This document shows, piece by piece, positions 22,005 to 34,312 of a stretch of DNA of 64,000 nucleotides. Every line of letters starts with the position of its first letter. Within the stretch, counting starts at the first letter, position 1. The notes under the pieces are model-generated. The model had not been told where the DNA came from. It worked only from the letters and a program-made list of their open reading frames with translations, and searched no databases. This DNA is from Cephalopachus bancanus. Taxonomy: Eukaryota > Chordata > Mammalia > Primates > Tarsiidae. The translations under genes and the position numbers were made by a program. The stretch lies in NCBI GenBank assembly GCA_027257055.1, contig JAPVLO010000056.1, forward strand, positions 7,552,501-7,616,500, written 5' to 3'.

Positions 22005-22302
22005 TAGTTTTGAGTTGAGGTTTCACTCTGTCACCCAGGCTGGAGTCCAGTGACACAATCACAGCTCACCACAGTCTCAACTTCCTGGTCTCAGGAGATC
22101 CTTCTGCCTCAGCCTCCCAAGTAACTGGGATATATATATTAATATATATATATTAATATATATATATTATTTTTTTTTTTTTAGAGACAAGGTCTCGCTA
22201 TGATTCCCAGGCTGGTCTTGAACTCCTGGGCTCAAGCATTCTTCCTGCCTTGGCCTCCCAAAGTGCTAGGATTACAGGCATGAGCCACCATACCTGGCCA
22301 AC
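22005..22302 (-). repeat. Alu, old, with an AT-rich expansion
   Basis: TTTTGAGTTGAGGTTTCACT through CACCATACCTGGCC. The middle of the element is replaced by TATATTAA repeats (22130-22170) followed by a T run. Confidence 0.85.
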
Positions 22303-22567
22303 AAGACAAGCTTTTGAACTCAAAGAGATGTGGTTATAAATTATTTTTCTAGATTTGTCATGTTGGTCAGATTTTTTTAACTCACTAAGTTTCAATTTCT
22401 CTATTTCATAGAGTTTTTATTAAAACCCACACAAAAACTTTTACATAAATGAAAATAATATGATAAATAAATAGGTTACATGAAACATGTTAGCTTTTTC
22501 ACTCACAATGTTATCTTTTTATGATAATGCGTCTAAATATATATCATCTTCCCTCACCTATATTTGT

Positions 22568-22857
22568 TTTGTTTTTTTTTGAGTTGGAGTCTCACTCTGT
22601 CGCCCAGACTGGAGTACAGTGGCCCCTCCCGGCCACCACAGCCTCGACCTGCTGGGCTCCGGCGATCCTTCCCCTCAGCCTTCTAAGTAGCTGGAACTAC
22701 AGGCGCATGCTACCACGCCTAGCTAATTTTTTTGATTTATTATAGAGATGAGGTCTCACCAAGTTGCCCAGGTGGGTCTCAAACCCGTGGGCTCAGGCAA
22801 TCCACTCACCTCAGCCTCCCAAGGTGCGGGGTTACAGGCTGAGCCACCAAACCTGGC
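22568..22857 (-). repeat. Alu, strepsirrhine type
   Basis: GAGTTGGAGTCTCACTCTGT through CACCAAACCTGGC. Flanked by CCCTCACCTAT twice. It retains CCAAGTTG. Confidence 0.92.
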
Positions 22858-23037
22858 TCCCTCACCTATTTTTAATGGCATTTTTCCATGTATTGATGTA
22901 TGGTGATGAGTACAATAAATCATTTGCTGATAAATATGAAGTTTTCCACTTTTTCTTTTTTATCCTTTTTTCAAGAACAGTTCTACTGCAATATATTTTT
23001 TTGTCTATCACAATAGACATTTTGATGCCTGAGTTTG

Positions 23038-23336
23038 TTTGTTTGTTTGTTTGTTTGTTTTTGAGTTGGAGTCTCACTCTGTTGCCCACACTGGAGTGCA
23101 GTGGCCACTCCCGGCCACCGCAGCCTCGACCTGCGGGCTCCGACGATCCTTCCGCCTCAGCCTTCTGAGTAGCTGGAACTACAGGCGCGCACTACCACGC
23201 CCGGCTAATTTTTTGATTTATTGTAGAGATGAGGTCTCGCCCACCCAGGCGGGTCTCGAACCCGCGGGCTCAGGCAATCCACTCACCTCAGCCTCCCAAA
23301 GGCATGGGATTACAGGCTGAGCCACCGAGCCCAGCC
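23038..23336 (-). repeat. Alu, strepsirrhine type with GTTT tail
   Basis: (GTTT)n tail and GAGTTGGAGTCTCACTCTGT through CACCGAGCCCAGCC. GATGCCTGAGTTT flanks both sides. Perfect hairpin at 23249-23265. Confidence 0.93.
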
Positions 23337-23337
23337 G

Positions 23338-24180
23338 ATGCCTGAGTTTTAATCTTTTTAGGATAGTTCTTAGAAGTGGACTTACTAAAATATTCATTGT
23401 TATAAATACTTATAATTTGTTCATTTTTTACTGCTTGTGTTATATTTGATAAAAAGGATTATTTTAAAAAGTTTACCTATAGACTCTAACATCTTAAAAT
23501 TTGGTAGAATATATTTGAACATAGGAAGAACTCTCAGATTTCATTATTAGCAATTCAAGTTATGTGAACTTCAACTCAGTTTGTTAATAATAATTTATTA
23601 CTTTCCATAATAATTCTTCTGCTTCAGTAAAAGCGTGGGAGGAGCTATTGCTGAGGACAGTATGTTATGACATGATGTTCAGACCTCAGGCAAATCTGTT
23701 ACTTGAATTAAAACTTCAGTTTTTGTGTGTAATTAATATTTCCATTTCTAGTTCAAGTTAATTAATTTTTACTTCTAATTTGGTAAGTTTTTGAGTAGAT
23801 TGAATTGAGCTGCTTTTCAGCATAAATTGATATTCCTGTTCAGTTAAACTATAGAAAATTAAGAGTATTTGAAAACCCATCACTCCATATTTTTGAATAA
23901 TTAACATTATTGAAACAAATTTCATTAAAGACCTCTGAAGTGAAAGTTTATATAGTATAGCAAAAGGATATTTTTATAAAAGGATTTGCACGCATTTATT
24001 ATACTTTTGCTGAATCTTTACTGCATTAACCCAGATTCAAATTTGCTGCGAACTATAAAATAGGACAATTAAGTGTCCTATGTCTGGTACATAAATATAG
24101 AGGATTTACCTCGTCTTACATTTTTTTCTCCCACTCACGACAGCAGCAGAAACCAACTCATGAGGGGAAACATTAAGCAC
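23338..24180. other. AT-rich intron, no clear feature
   Basis: No exon with splice signals and no repeat that I can name. Confidence 0.55.
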
Positions 24181-24184
24181 AGTG

Positions 24185-24530
24185 AAAACCCATTATAATA
24201 TGACTTATAAACTTTGCAAATCCCGTCATACCTTAAAGACGGGAACACATTTTGAGAAACGTATCACTGGGTTATTGTGTCATTGTGTGAACATCCTGGA
24301 TGCTGTAACCTACTATACATCTAGGCAGTATGGTCTAGCCTGTTGCTCCTTGGTTACAGTCCTGTACATGTTACTGTACTGAACACTGCAGGCAACTGTG
24401 ACACAGCGGTAAGCAATTGTGTATCTAAACATAGAAAAGGTACAGTAAAAATATGGTATTAGAGTCTCATGGGACCACGATCGTACGTGTGGTCCATTGA
24501 TGACACAAACCCCGTGGTATGACCTGTAAT
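24185..24530 (+). mobile_element. pogo/Tigger-class MITE
   Basis: ATCACTGGGTTATTGTGTCATTG, CTATACATCTAGGCAGTATG, GTATCTAAACATAGAAAAGG and ATGGGACCACGATCGTACG are in the order of a common mammalian Tigger-related element. The ends are degraded, with no transposase. Confidence 0.6.
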
Positions 24531-24784
24531 GATAGAGGTGTTTCTCATTTGGGCCTGTCAGTATTCAGAGCTGCTTTAATTTGCTCCTGAATGACATCTT
24601 GTTGAATTGGAAATCCAGTACCTGGGGAAAAAATGAACTCACCCATAAGGTAAAATATTACTATCTTTCTGGGACCTGGGATCACGGAGCTTAGACAGAA
24701 GTTACTGTCTGGAGGATCTCAGAAGGTCCTCTTTGTCAGTAATCAGAAGAGGAAGTCAACGACAGATAAGACAACCAGAGCACA

Positions 24785-24895
24785 CACCTCACCAGCAAGG
24801 GTACCTGCATGATTAATGTTTGTATACCTAACCCTGAATTGTATCCCACATCTTTATAATAAATAAATAAATTTTTAAATGTTTTTTAAAAAAAA
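24785..24895 (+). repeat. L1 3' end only, + strand
   Basis: AGGGTACCTGCATGATTAAT, TGTATACCTAACCCTGAATTG and CCCACATCTTTATAATAAAT then an A-rich tail. This is the reverse complement of the 3' ends at 17832, 31560 and 33945, so it is the same L1 lineage, heavily 5'-truncated. Confidence 0.85.
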
Positions 24896-24954
24896 CAGAA
24901 AAGAAAACCAGAGCTGTAGGTCAAGAGCATAGAATATGGCCATCTCAGGGAACA

Positions 24955-25573
24955 TGTAGGAAATGGTCAGCTGTATCTCAGCCCCATTTGAAAATTCTGC
25001 AAAATGAGGCAGGGGTCCCTCTGCAAAAGCAAAAATGCAGAGGCAAAAGTCAGGAAAAAGAAAATGTTACTTCTTGTTCTTATATAAGTTGCTTTACTTC
25101 TCATTTTTATGTTACCCTACTTCTTGTTTTTATATAAGCTACTTCCTGGTTCTTTGTGCTACTCTTTTGGGGGCTTTTCAGTTGGGCAGGCCTCATGTTC
25201 AAACTTTTGGCGGAATCCAATCAGGATAATGACCTTGCAAGTCCAATCAAAAAATAGGACATGCAAATGAAGTAAGTATAACCCATCATTGTGTAGCATG
25301 TAATGCTAACTACAGCCTCCAGCTACAAAATATTCAGTCAAATGAATAATGCCAAACTATAACTTTATAAGGGAGACAACAAGGTTACAATGTAAAGAAA
25401 GAATATATAAGACAATGCCTCACTGTGTTCGGGGCTCAGCCTTTGGATGCGAATCTGCTGAGCCAGTGCTGGCATGAATAAACAGTTTCCTGGCAAAGTT
25501 GCCTCAGTGTCCTGTCTCTCTCTGTAACGATCCCCAAAAGAGAGAATCTTGGGCCTATATCATATGTCTTACA
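24955..25573 (+). mobile_element. solo ERV LTR, + strand
   Basis: Bounded by TGTAGGA and TCTTACA (TG...CA palindromic ends). A TATA-like AATATATAAG lies at 25402-25411 and a poly(A) signal AATAAA at 25477-25482. The U5-like end carries TGTCCTGTCTCTCTCTGTAACG. The layout is typical of a class I (gammaretrovirus-like) LTR. No primer-binding site follows, so it is solo. I could not fix the target duplication. Confidence 0.72.
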
Positions 25574-25850
25574 ACAAGCAATACCGACTTGACAGCCCAC
25601 CATGAAGGATGGTATTGGTGAGGGTTTGAAAGACAGTCCTCCAAAGAGAAGGGACTGTGTGCTGGCAAAGATCCCCCCAAGTCTCGACTCCATCCCTCAT
25701 CTGGCCTGGCTTTCTCATCTTCGTGGTACAGAAATTGTGATGGAGTGGCATTAAATCACTTCCCATAGTCATGGCTTGATGAGTGTGGAATAAAGATGTA
25801 ATTTATAATCCAAACTGCTTCATTTTTGAGCGGGAGCACTATTAATATTT
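25574..25850. other. intron, no clear feature
   Basis: No exon or repeat was identified. Confidence 0.5.
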
Positions 25851-25857
25851 GGAACAT

Positions 25858-26130
25858 GCTGGGCGCCCTGGCTCATGCCTATAGTCCCAGCCAGCACTTT
25901 AGGAGGCTGAGGCGGGAAGATTGTTTGAGGCCAGGAGTCCAGGGCTAGCCTGGGCAACATCTTGTGACCTCATCTCTCTATAAAAATCAAAAATTAGCTG
26001 AGCACGATGGCGTGCACCTGTACTCCCAGTTACTTGGGAGGCTGAAGTAGGAGGATCCTTTAGCCCAGGAGGTTAAAGGTGCAGTGAGCTGTGATCGTGC
26101 CACTGCACTTCAGCCTGGGTGACAGCAAGA
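25858..26130 (+). repeat. Alu, old (AluJ-like)
   Basis: GCTGGGCGCCCTGGCTCATGC through TCAGCCTGGGTGACAGCAAG. It lacks the strepsirrhine changes. Confidence 0.88.
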
Positions 26131-26393
26131 TTTTTTCTTAATAAGAATAATAGGAATAACATGTTTAAACTGAACTGTCTCAGAAGAGTCAGGATATATG
26201 ATCCTTGAATGAAAGAGTCGTAGATCACAGTTTTTTTAAGATAATAGATTATTTGGGTGGATTGGGGAAGTACCCACTCAGGACCAGAGTAAGTTCTTCC
26301 CACTATTATGGTATAATATGAAAGATAAGGATATGCCTAAATAATTTATTATTATTCCCTTATACCATTCAGTGACCTCTGAAAGTAGAAACT

Positions 26394-26703
26394 GACCGGG
26401 TATGGTGGCTCAGCCTATAATCACAGCACTTTGCGAGGCTGAGGCGAGAGGATTGCCTGAGCCCAGGGTTTCGAGACCAGCCTGGGCAACTTGGTGAGAA
26501 CTCATCTCTACAATAAATCATAAAAAAATTAGCCAGGCATAGTGGTATGCGTCTGTGATTCCAGCTACTTGGGAGGCTGAAGCGGAAGGGTCACATGAGC
26601 CCAGTGGGTCGAGGCTGCGGTGGCTGTGAGCATGCCACTACACTCCTCCAGTCTGAGCAACAGAGTGAGACTCTGACTCAAAAAAAAAAAAAAAAAAAAA
26701 AAA
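26394..26703 (+). repeat. Alu, strepsirrhine type
   Basis: GACCGGGTATGGTGGCTCAGCC and a long A tail. Flanks AAAGTAGAAA / AAAGTGGAAA. Confidence 0.9.
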
Positions 26704-27784
26704 GTGGAAATTTTGGGAAAGGCATTTAGTTTCTCTACTTCTCAGTTTACTGGAAGTAAGTAGAAAATAATACCATGTTTTTAAGTTTCTGGATCATCTG
26801 AATGATCATTCATATTATGAAAGGAGAGGAAAGGTATTTGCACCAAAATGAAATATTTTCACTGTTTTCCTTCTGCTTGGTCAGAAAAAGCTAAAAGGGT
26901 GGTTGGTCTATATATTGTTCATATTGTATACAGGCATGTTTCAGACAGGTCACAAATCTGATACCAGGCCATCGCAATAAAGCAAATGTCACAATAAAGC
27001 AAGTCTCATGAATGTTTTGGCTTCCTGGTGTATATACAAGTTATGTTTACACTACATTGTAGTCTGTTAGCTGTGTAGCATCTTTTTGTCTAAAAATATT
27101 ACATCCATACCTTAATCTTAAAAAAGTTTATTGTCAAAAAACACTAACAATTAGCTTAACCTTCAGCGAGTTGTAGTCTTTTGCTGGTGGAACATCTTGG
27201 CCTTAATGTTGATGGCTGCTGAGTGACCAAGGCAGTGGTTACCAAAGGTTGGGGTGTCTGCGGCGGTTTCCTTCAGAACCTATAGGGCAGAAAAAAAGAG
27301 GGCAATGAAGTCTGTCACATCCACTAACTTCCTTTCCTTAAAGATTGTTCTACAGCATGAGATGCTGTTTGGTAGCGTTTTACCCAAACTTCCTTCAACA
27401 TTGAAGTGAATCCTCTCAAACCCTGCCTCTGCTTATCAATTAAGTGCACGTGATATTCTCAGTCCTTTGCTGTCATTTCAGCAATGTTCACGCCATCTTC
27501 ACTAGAAGTTGATTCCACCTCAAGAAACCACTTTCTTTGCTCATCCGTAAGAAGCAGCTCCTCATCCATTCAAGTTTTGTCCTGAGATTACAGCAGTTCA
27601 GTCCCAAGATATCTTCAGGCTCCGCTTTTTGTTCTCTTGCTGTTTTCACCACAGCTACAATTACTTCCTCCAGTGACATCTTGAACCCCTCCAAGTCATC
27701 CATGAGGGTTGGAATCAATTTCTTCCAAACTCCTGTTAATGTTGAAATTTTTTGAATCAACTTCTTCCAAACTCCTGACATTTT

Positions 27785-28970
27785 TGGGGGGCCACATTAA
27801 TTTATGTAAAATGTACAGTTCAGTGGTAATATATACACATATATTCTTTTTTCTTCCCTCCATTCTCCCTACTCCTCCCCTTCCCAGCCTTGGGCAACTA
27901 CCCGGCTACTCTCTGTCTTGGTGCGATACGCTTTTTAACTCCCACATATGAGTAAGAATGTGTGATATTTGTCTCTCTGTGTTTGGTTTAGTTCACTTGA
28001 CATAATGACCTTCCGTTCTGCCCATGTTGTTGCAAATGACAAGATTCCCTTCTTTTTTTTTTTTTTTTTTTTGACTCGGAGTCCCACTCTGTCACCCAGA
28101 CTGGAGGGCAGTGGCACACTTTCGGCCACCACAGCCTCGACCCGCTGGGCTCCAGCGATCCTTCCACCTCAGCCTTCCGAGTAGTGGGAACTGCAGGCGC
28201 ACGCTACCACGCCCAGCTAATTTTTTATTTCTTGTAGAGACGAGGTCTCACCAAGTTGCCCGGGCGGGTCTCGAACCCTTAGGCTTAGGCAATCCACTCG
28301 CCTCGGCCTCCCAAAGTGCTGGGATTACAGACTAAGCCACCGAGCCCGGCCTCCATTCTTTTTTATGACTAAATCATCTTCCATTGTGTATATGTATCAC
28401 TTGTTCTTTATCCAGCCATTGATTGCTGGACACATAGGTTGATTCCATATCTTAGCTATTGTGAATAGTGCTGCAATAAACATGAGAGTGCTGATATCTC
28501 CTTGATATATCGATGTCCTTTCTTTTGGGTATATATACTCAGTAGTGGAATTGCTAGATCCTATGGTAGTTCTATATTTAATTTTTTGAGGAACCTCCCT
28601 ACTGTTTTCCACAGTGGCTGCACTAATTCACATTCTCTCCAGTTGTGTACAAGAGCTCTCTTTCTCCTCATCCTCGCCTGCATCTGTTATTGCCTGTTTT
28701 TACTTTTTTTTTTTTAACTGGGTTGAGATGATATTGCACTGTGGCTTTAAAATGCATTTCTGTGATTAGTGATGTTGAACACTTTTTCATGTACATGTTG
28801 GCCATTTATATGGCTTCTTATGAGAAATATTTGTTCGTATCTTCCCCCCATTTTTAATCAGATTATTACTATTATTTACTAATGAATTTTTTGAACTCCT
28901 TATATATTCTGGTTATTAACCCCTTGTCAGATGAATAGTTTGCACATATCTTCTCCCATTCTGTAGGTTG
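27785..28970 (-). repeat. L1 inserted into Tigger1
   Basis: The + strand starts with the complement of an L1 3' end (GTACAGTTCAGTGGTAATA) and continues to the end of ORF2 (minus strand [20 protein letters not shown] near 28420-28500). It ends at the Tigger word TTGTTAATATTGG. An Alu is nested inside. Confidence 0.82.
28050..28351 (-). repeat. Alu inside the L1 inside Tigger1
   Basis: T tail and GACTCGGAGTCCCACTCTGT through CACCGAGCCCGGCC. Flanks ATTCCCTTCTTTT / CCATTCTTTTTT are weakly duplicated. Confidence 0.9.
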
Positions 28971-31547
28971 TTAATATTGGTATTTTGACCTTCTCCTGTG
29001 AATCATGAGTGTTCTTAATGGTATCTAGAATGGCAGGTCCTTGCCAGAAGGTTTTCAGTTTACTTTGCCCAGATTTGTCAGAGGAATCACTGTCTTTAAC
29101 AACTATAGTCTTATGAAATAGACTTCTTAAATAATCAACGTGAAAGTTGAAGTTACTCCTTGATCTGCACAACAGATATGTGTTAGCAGTAAAGAAAGCA
29201 TTTAACTCCTTGTACATCATCAGAGCTCTTATGTGACTAGGTGCATTGTCAATGAGCGCTTATATTTTGAAAGGAATTTTTTTTCTGAGCTGTAGGTCTC
29301 AACAGTGGGCTTAAATTATTCGGTATACCACGTCGTTAACAGAAGTGCAGTTATCCAGGCTTTGCCATTCCATTTATAGTGCACATGCAAGGTAGATGTA
29401 GCATCATTCTTAGGGGTTCTAGGATTTTGTGAATGGTAAATGAGCACTGGCTTCAACTTAGAGTCTCCAGCTCCAGCAGTCCCCGATGGAGCTGTCCAGA
29501 ACCAGCCTGTCCTTTGAAGCTTTGAAGCCAGTCATTGACTTCTCTTCTGTGACTGTGAAAGTCCTAGATGGCATCTTCCAATAGAAGGCTGTTTCGTGAA
29601 TGTTGAAAATCTGTTATTCAGTGTAGCCCCCTTCATCAGTAATCTTAGCTAACTCTTCCAGAGAATTTGCTGCAGCTTATCCATCAGCACTTGCTGCTTT
29701 ACCTTGCACTTTTATGAGACTGAGACAACTTCTTCAACTTCATGAACGAACCTCTGCTAACTTCAGACTTCTGCAGTTTCTTCTCCTCTCTCAGCCTTCA
29801 TAGAATGGAAGAGTTAGAGTGTCTTGTTCTGGCTTAAAGGAATGTTGTGACTGGTTTGATCTATCTAACCACTCAGACTTTCTCCATATCAGCAGTTAGG
29901 CTGTTTTGCTTTCTTGTGATTCATGTGTTCACTGGAGCAGCACTTTTAATTTCTTTCCAGAACTTGTCCTTTACATTCACAACTTGGCTAACTGTTTTGA
30001 TACAAGAAGCCTATCTTTTGGTCTGTCTTGGCTTTGACACGCCTTCTTCACTAAGCTTAATTATTTCTAGCTTTTTATGTAAACCGAGAGACTATGACTT
30101 TAACTTTTACTTGAACACTTAAAAGACTATTATGGGGTTATTATTGGCCTAATTTCAATATTGTTGTGTCTCAGGGAATAGGAAAGCCCAAGGAGAGGGA
30201 GAGAGACAGGGAACAGCTGTTTGATGGAGCACACAGAACACACAGCATATTGACTGATTAAGTTCGCCATGTTATATGGGCACAGCTTGTGGTGCCCCAC
30301 AGCAATTATAATAGTAACATCAAAGATCACTGATCACAGGTCACCATAACAGATATAATAATCATGAAAGTTTTGAAATATTGATAGAATTACCAAAATG
30401 TGGCACAGAGACACAAAGTGAACCCATGCTGTTGTAAAAATTGTGCCAATGGACTTGATCGACACTGGCTTGCCACAAGCCTTCAATTTGTTAAAAAACA
30501 AGCAAACAAAACAAAAAAAACCCTCAATTTTTGTGAAGTACAATAATATGTATAATTGTTTTTAGAGATTTCAGATGCAAAGGGTACATGTGCAGGCTTT
30601 TAACATCAGTACATTGTGTGATGGTAAGGTCTGGGCATCTGTGGAGCTGCCCCACCCCCATGGTGAGCATGGTACCCAATGGGCGGTTTTTCAACCCTTA
30701 GCCCCCTCCTCTCTTCCTACTTCAGTAGTTCCTAGTGTCTGTTTTTCCCATCCTTATGCCCTTATGTGTGCCCAGTGTATAGCTCCCACTTATACATGAG
30801 AACATGTGGTCTTCAATTTTGTTTTCATGGTAATTTACTTAGCATGATGGTCCCATCTGCATCCATGTCGCTGCAAAGGACATGATTCTGTTCTTTTTTT
30901 ATGCGTACATAGTATTCCGTGGTGCATATGTGCCATTTTTCTTTATTCAGTTCATTGTTGATGGGCGCCTAGGTAGGTTCCATGTGTTTGCTATTGGGAC
31001 AGTACCACAGTACACATGGATGCAGACATCTTTTTGGTAGAGCAATTTATGCTCTTTTGGGTATATACCCAGTAGTGGGATTGCTGGATGGAATGCTAAA
31101 TCTATTTTTAGTTCTTTGCAAAATCTCTACACTGCTTTCCACAGGAGTTGAGCTAGTTTACATTCACACCAACAGTGTTGCCTTTTCTCCACAGCCTCAA
31201 CAACATCTGTTGGGTTTTTTACCAATCTGACTGGTATGAGGTGGTTATCTCATTGTAGTTTTGATTTGCATTTACCTAATGATGAGTAATGTTGAACATT
31301 TTTTCATGTTTCTTGGCCTCTTGTGTGTCTTCCTTTAAAAACTGTCTGTTCATGTCCTTTGCCCACTTTTTAATGGGGTTATTTTGTGTGTGTATGTCAG
31401 TTCATCTGGGTGTTTTTTTATAGATTCTGGATATTAGGCCTTTGTGGGATGCATAGCTTGCAAATACTTTCTCCCATTCTGTCGGTTGTTTCTTTGTTGA
31501 TGGTTTCTTTTGCTGTGCAGAAGCTTTTCAACTTAACAAGTTGCCAA

Positions 31548-31705
31548 TTTATTCATTTATTTATTTTTTATTGTAAAGATGTGGGGTACAGTTTAGGATT
31601 AGGTATACAAACGATTATGCAGGTACCCTGGTTGATGTGGAGTGCCCTCCCTCCCCTAGCAGTTTCCCTCAACTGCCCATCCCACCCCCCCCCATAAGAT
31701 ACCAT
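31548..31705 (-). repeat. short young L1 3' end nested in the older L1
   Basis: T-rich tail then AAGATGTGGGGTACAGTTTA and GATTAGGTATACAAACGATT, the complement of the same 3' end as at 24785. It stops after about 150 bp in a C run. Confidence 0.8.
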
Positions 31706-31737
31706 TTTTCAATTGTAGTTTTCACCACCTTTTCTCT

Positions 31738-32021
31738 TTTTTTTTTGAGTTGGAGTCTCACTGTGTCGCCCAGACTGGAGTGCAGTGGCCGCTTCCGGCC
31801 ACCGCAACCTCGACCTGCTGGTCTCCAGCGATCCTTCCGCCTCAGCCTTCCAAGTAGCTGAAATTACAGGCATGCGCTACCACGCCTGGCTGATTTTTTG
31901 ATTTATTGTAGAGATGAGGTCTCGCTGCCCAGGTGGGTCTCGAACCCACGGGCTCAGGCAATCCACTCACCTCAGCCTCCCAAAGGCAAGGGATTACAGG
32001 CTGAGCCACCAAACCCGGCTC
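31738..32021 (-). repeat. Alu, young strepsirrhine subfamily
   Basis: GAGTTGGAGTCTCACTGTGT through CACCAAACCCGGC. Flanked by TCACCACCTTTTCT twice. The hairpin is GTGGG/CCCAC. Confidence 0.93.
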
Positions 32022-32599
32022 ACCACCTTTTCTTTTGAAGACTAGGTCATGAATTCACTGCCTAGGCTGATGTCCGGGAGAGTGTTTCTAGGTTTTCTTC
32101 CGGGATTGTTATAGTTTGAGGTCTTGCATTTAAGTTTTTAATCCATCTTGAGTTAATTTTGGTTTGTGGTGATAGGTAGGGTCCAACTTCATTCTTCTGC
32201 AGATGGTTAACCAGTTTTCCTAGCATCATTTGTTGAAGAGGGTGTCCTTTCTGTGGTTTATTTTTCCCCCCCAACTTTGTCAAAGATGAGTTGGTTGTAG
32301 GCCAGCAGTTTTATTTCCAGGTTCTCTATTCTGTTCCATTGGTCTATGTATCCATTTTTGTATCAGTCCCATGCTGTTTTGGTTATTGTAGCCTTGTAGT
32401 AAAGTTTGAAGTCTGGCAATGTGATGTTGGCTTTGTTCTTTTTTGCTTAGGATTGCTTTGGCTACTCAGACTCTTTTTTGTTTCTATATGAATTTAATTT
32501 TGTCTTGCTAGATCTGTGAAAAATGATGCTGGTAGTTTAACAGGGACTATGTTGAATCTGTAGCTTCCTTTAAGATATGCCTGTATATTTTTTAAAGTT

Positions 32600-33940
32600 T
32601 CATAAGGGCACATTATTTGTTCAAAGTGTAGTTTGTTTGCGTGAAGAGAAAGGTACAGTCTCACGGAACTTAATATTGTATTTGGAACTTTCAAAAGACT
32701 AAAACTCCACTATTGGTCATTTCCCCTAGGTGTCGTGGTGATCTGTTGATTCTGAACTCTTTACCTCAAAAGTCTAGGCCCTAAGATGGTGGAATGACTA
32801 GCACACTTCTGTTCTTGATCATAGTTTATTTAATAGACATCTTTATAAAGATGACCTTTAGACGACCTTTAGAAATCATGAAATTTTTTTATGTGCACCG
32901 TGCCTCTGGGTGTGCTCTAGGACTATAGTGTTTTAAATTAATAGCTAAATCCCGTTGGGCAAATTACAGTTTCATAATCTAGTGAAAATAAATAACACCC
33001 GGGTTGTTCTGAGATTTAAATGAGAAACTGTGCATAACAAGTTTAGCATAGTGTTCTGCACAGAGTAAGCACTCAGTGAATGATAGCCATTGTTAATTAA
33101 AATCAACCTAATAGACTTCCCAAAAAGGATGCTTTTTTTTGAGGGGGGAGAGTCCACCTCCGTCTGTTGTTTAAAGAATAGCGCCCTCAGAGAACAGCAG
33201 CTTCTCAATAATACAGGAGGTGACAATCTAAAGTTAATTGTGCATAAAGCCTCTTATATTATTTCTAATTACTTATTGAATTTTCTCTGGAATGTGTTTC
33301 CTTTTGTGATGAGGACTTAAAAAACTGTTCAAGTTGCTGGTCGCTATATACCTTTCGCTTAAATAGCAAAATTGTCTATGTTAAATAAGAAAACAGAAAA
33401 GAGAGAGACCTCTCCTGAAATTGAGCAGCTACGAATGTGTTATTTTTAAGTCCAGAAAAGAGACTTTGTCTTGGATTTTTTTTTATTAATCTGGAGATCT
33501 GCATTTTGCTTTTCGATTGGCTCCAGTTAAGTCAGGGCTCACTCTGTCTTGAGTTCCTTGCTCTGTTCCCAGTTTTCCGCTGCACCGCAGTTTCTCCAGA
33601 AGCCTCTCAACATTGGCAGGGAGCGGCTGCCTGAACAATAACAGCTCCAGTTGCTGGCACTGGAAAAAGCATCAGCGGCAAGCAAGCTGCTTCGCCTTCT
33701 GACTGCCAGAGCCTCTGGCCATTTACAGACAGCACCAGGAAAGGCGTGACTTTAGATTTCCTCGTTTGTAAATTAAAATGAATGAACTGCTGTCTTCATT
33801 TGGGATATCATTTTTTTCTTCTCAGAATAATTGTGCCATATATTCTGTTCTACCAAAATGGAGACCTGCAACTAAAAAATAAGCATATCCATGAACATGA
33901 GACAATTTGATTTTCTTATATGCTCAAGCTTTTGCTGATC
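32600..33940. other. intron, no clear feature
   Basis: No exon-like segment. A MIR-like stretch (ATAAATAACACCCGGGTTGT, AAGCACTCAGTGAATGATAG) may lie at 32890-33110. Confidence 0.5.
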
Positions 33941-33944
33941 AAAA

Positions 33945-34312
33945 AAAATTTTTTTAATTTTTAAAAAATTTTTATGATAAGGATGTGGGGTACATTTCAG
34001 GGTTAGATATATAAATGCTGATCATGCAGGTACCCTTGTTGATGAGGTGTGCCCCTCCCTCCCCTGGCAGTTTCCCTCAACTGCCAGTCCCACCCTCACT
34101 CCCCTGACAGTTTCCCATGACTGCCAATCGCTTTCTTATAGCATTATAATTGTCCAAGGTCCATTTATGAGTGAGAACATATGGAACTCTGTTCTTTGTT
34201 TCTGTGAAAAATCACTGAGTATGATCGACTCCAAATCCATCCAAGTTGCTGCGAAGTCCATATATTTGTCCTTCTTCATGGCTGCATAATATTCCATTGT
34301 GTGTATATACCA
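33945..34312 (-). repeat. L1 3' end, 5'-truncated
   Basis: TTTTTATGATAAGGATGTGG and GGGTACATTTCAGGGTTAGA, then the 3' UTR complement up to the end of ORF2 (minus strand MQQ.. lost; TATGGAACTCTGTTCTTTG is conserved with 18050). Confidence 0.87.

Larger units (their letters stand above)
26932..30552 (-). mobile_element. Tigger1-like DNA transposon, near full length, interrupted
   Basis: The left end CAGGCATGTTTCAG and GCAATAAAGCAAATGTCACAAT match the Tigger1 terminus. The body reads pogo-family transposase on the minus strand in fragments: VWKKLIPTLMDDLEGFKMSLEEV at 27660-27780 and KELNAFFTANT / DSSDKSGQSKLKTFW at 28930-29220. The right end is degraded. Removing the inserted L1 and Alu (about 1.2 kb) leaves about 2.4 kb, the usual Tigger1 size. 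The transposase has many stops and frameshifts and is dead. Confidence 0.88.
30554..32590 (-). repeat. L1 (older), interrupted by a younger L1 end and an Alu
   Basis: The + strand runs from the 3' end (GGGTACATGTGCAGGCTTT) through the 3' UTR and ORF2 complement (TTTGGGTATATACCCAGTAG, GTTGATGGTTTCTTTTGCTG, GTTGAAGAGGGTGTCC). It is 5'-truncated near 32590. No open ORF2 remains. Confidence 0.82.
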
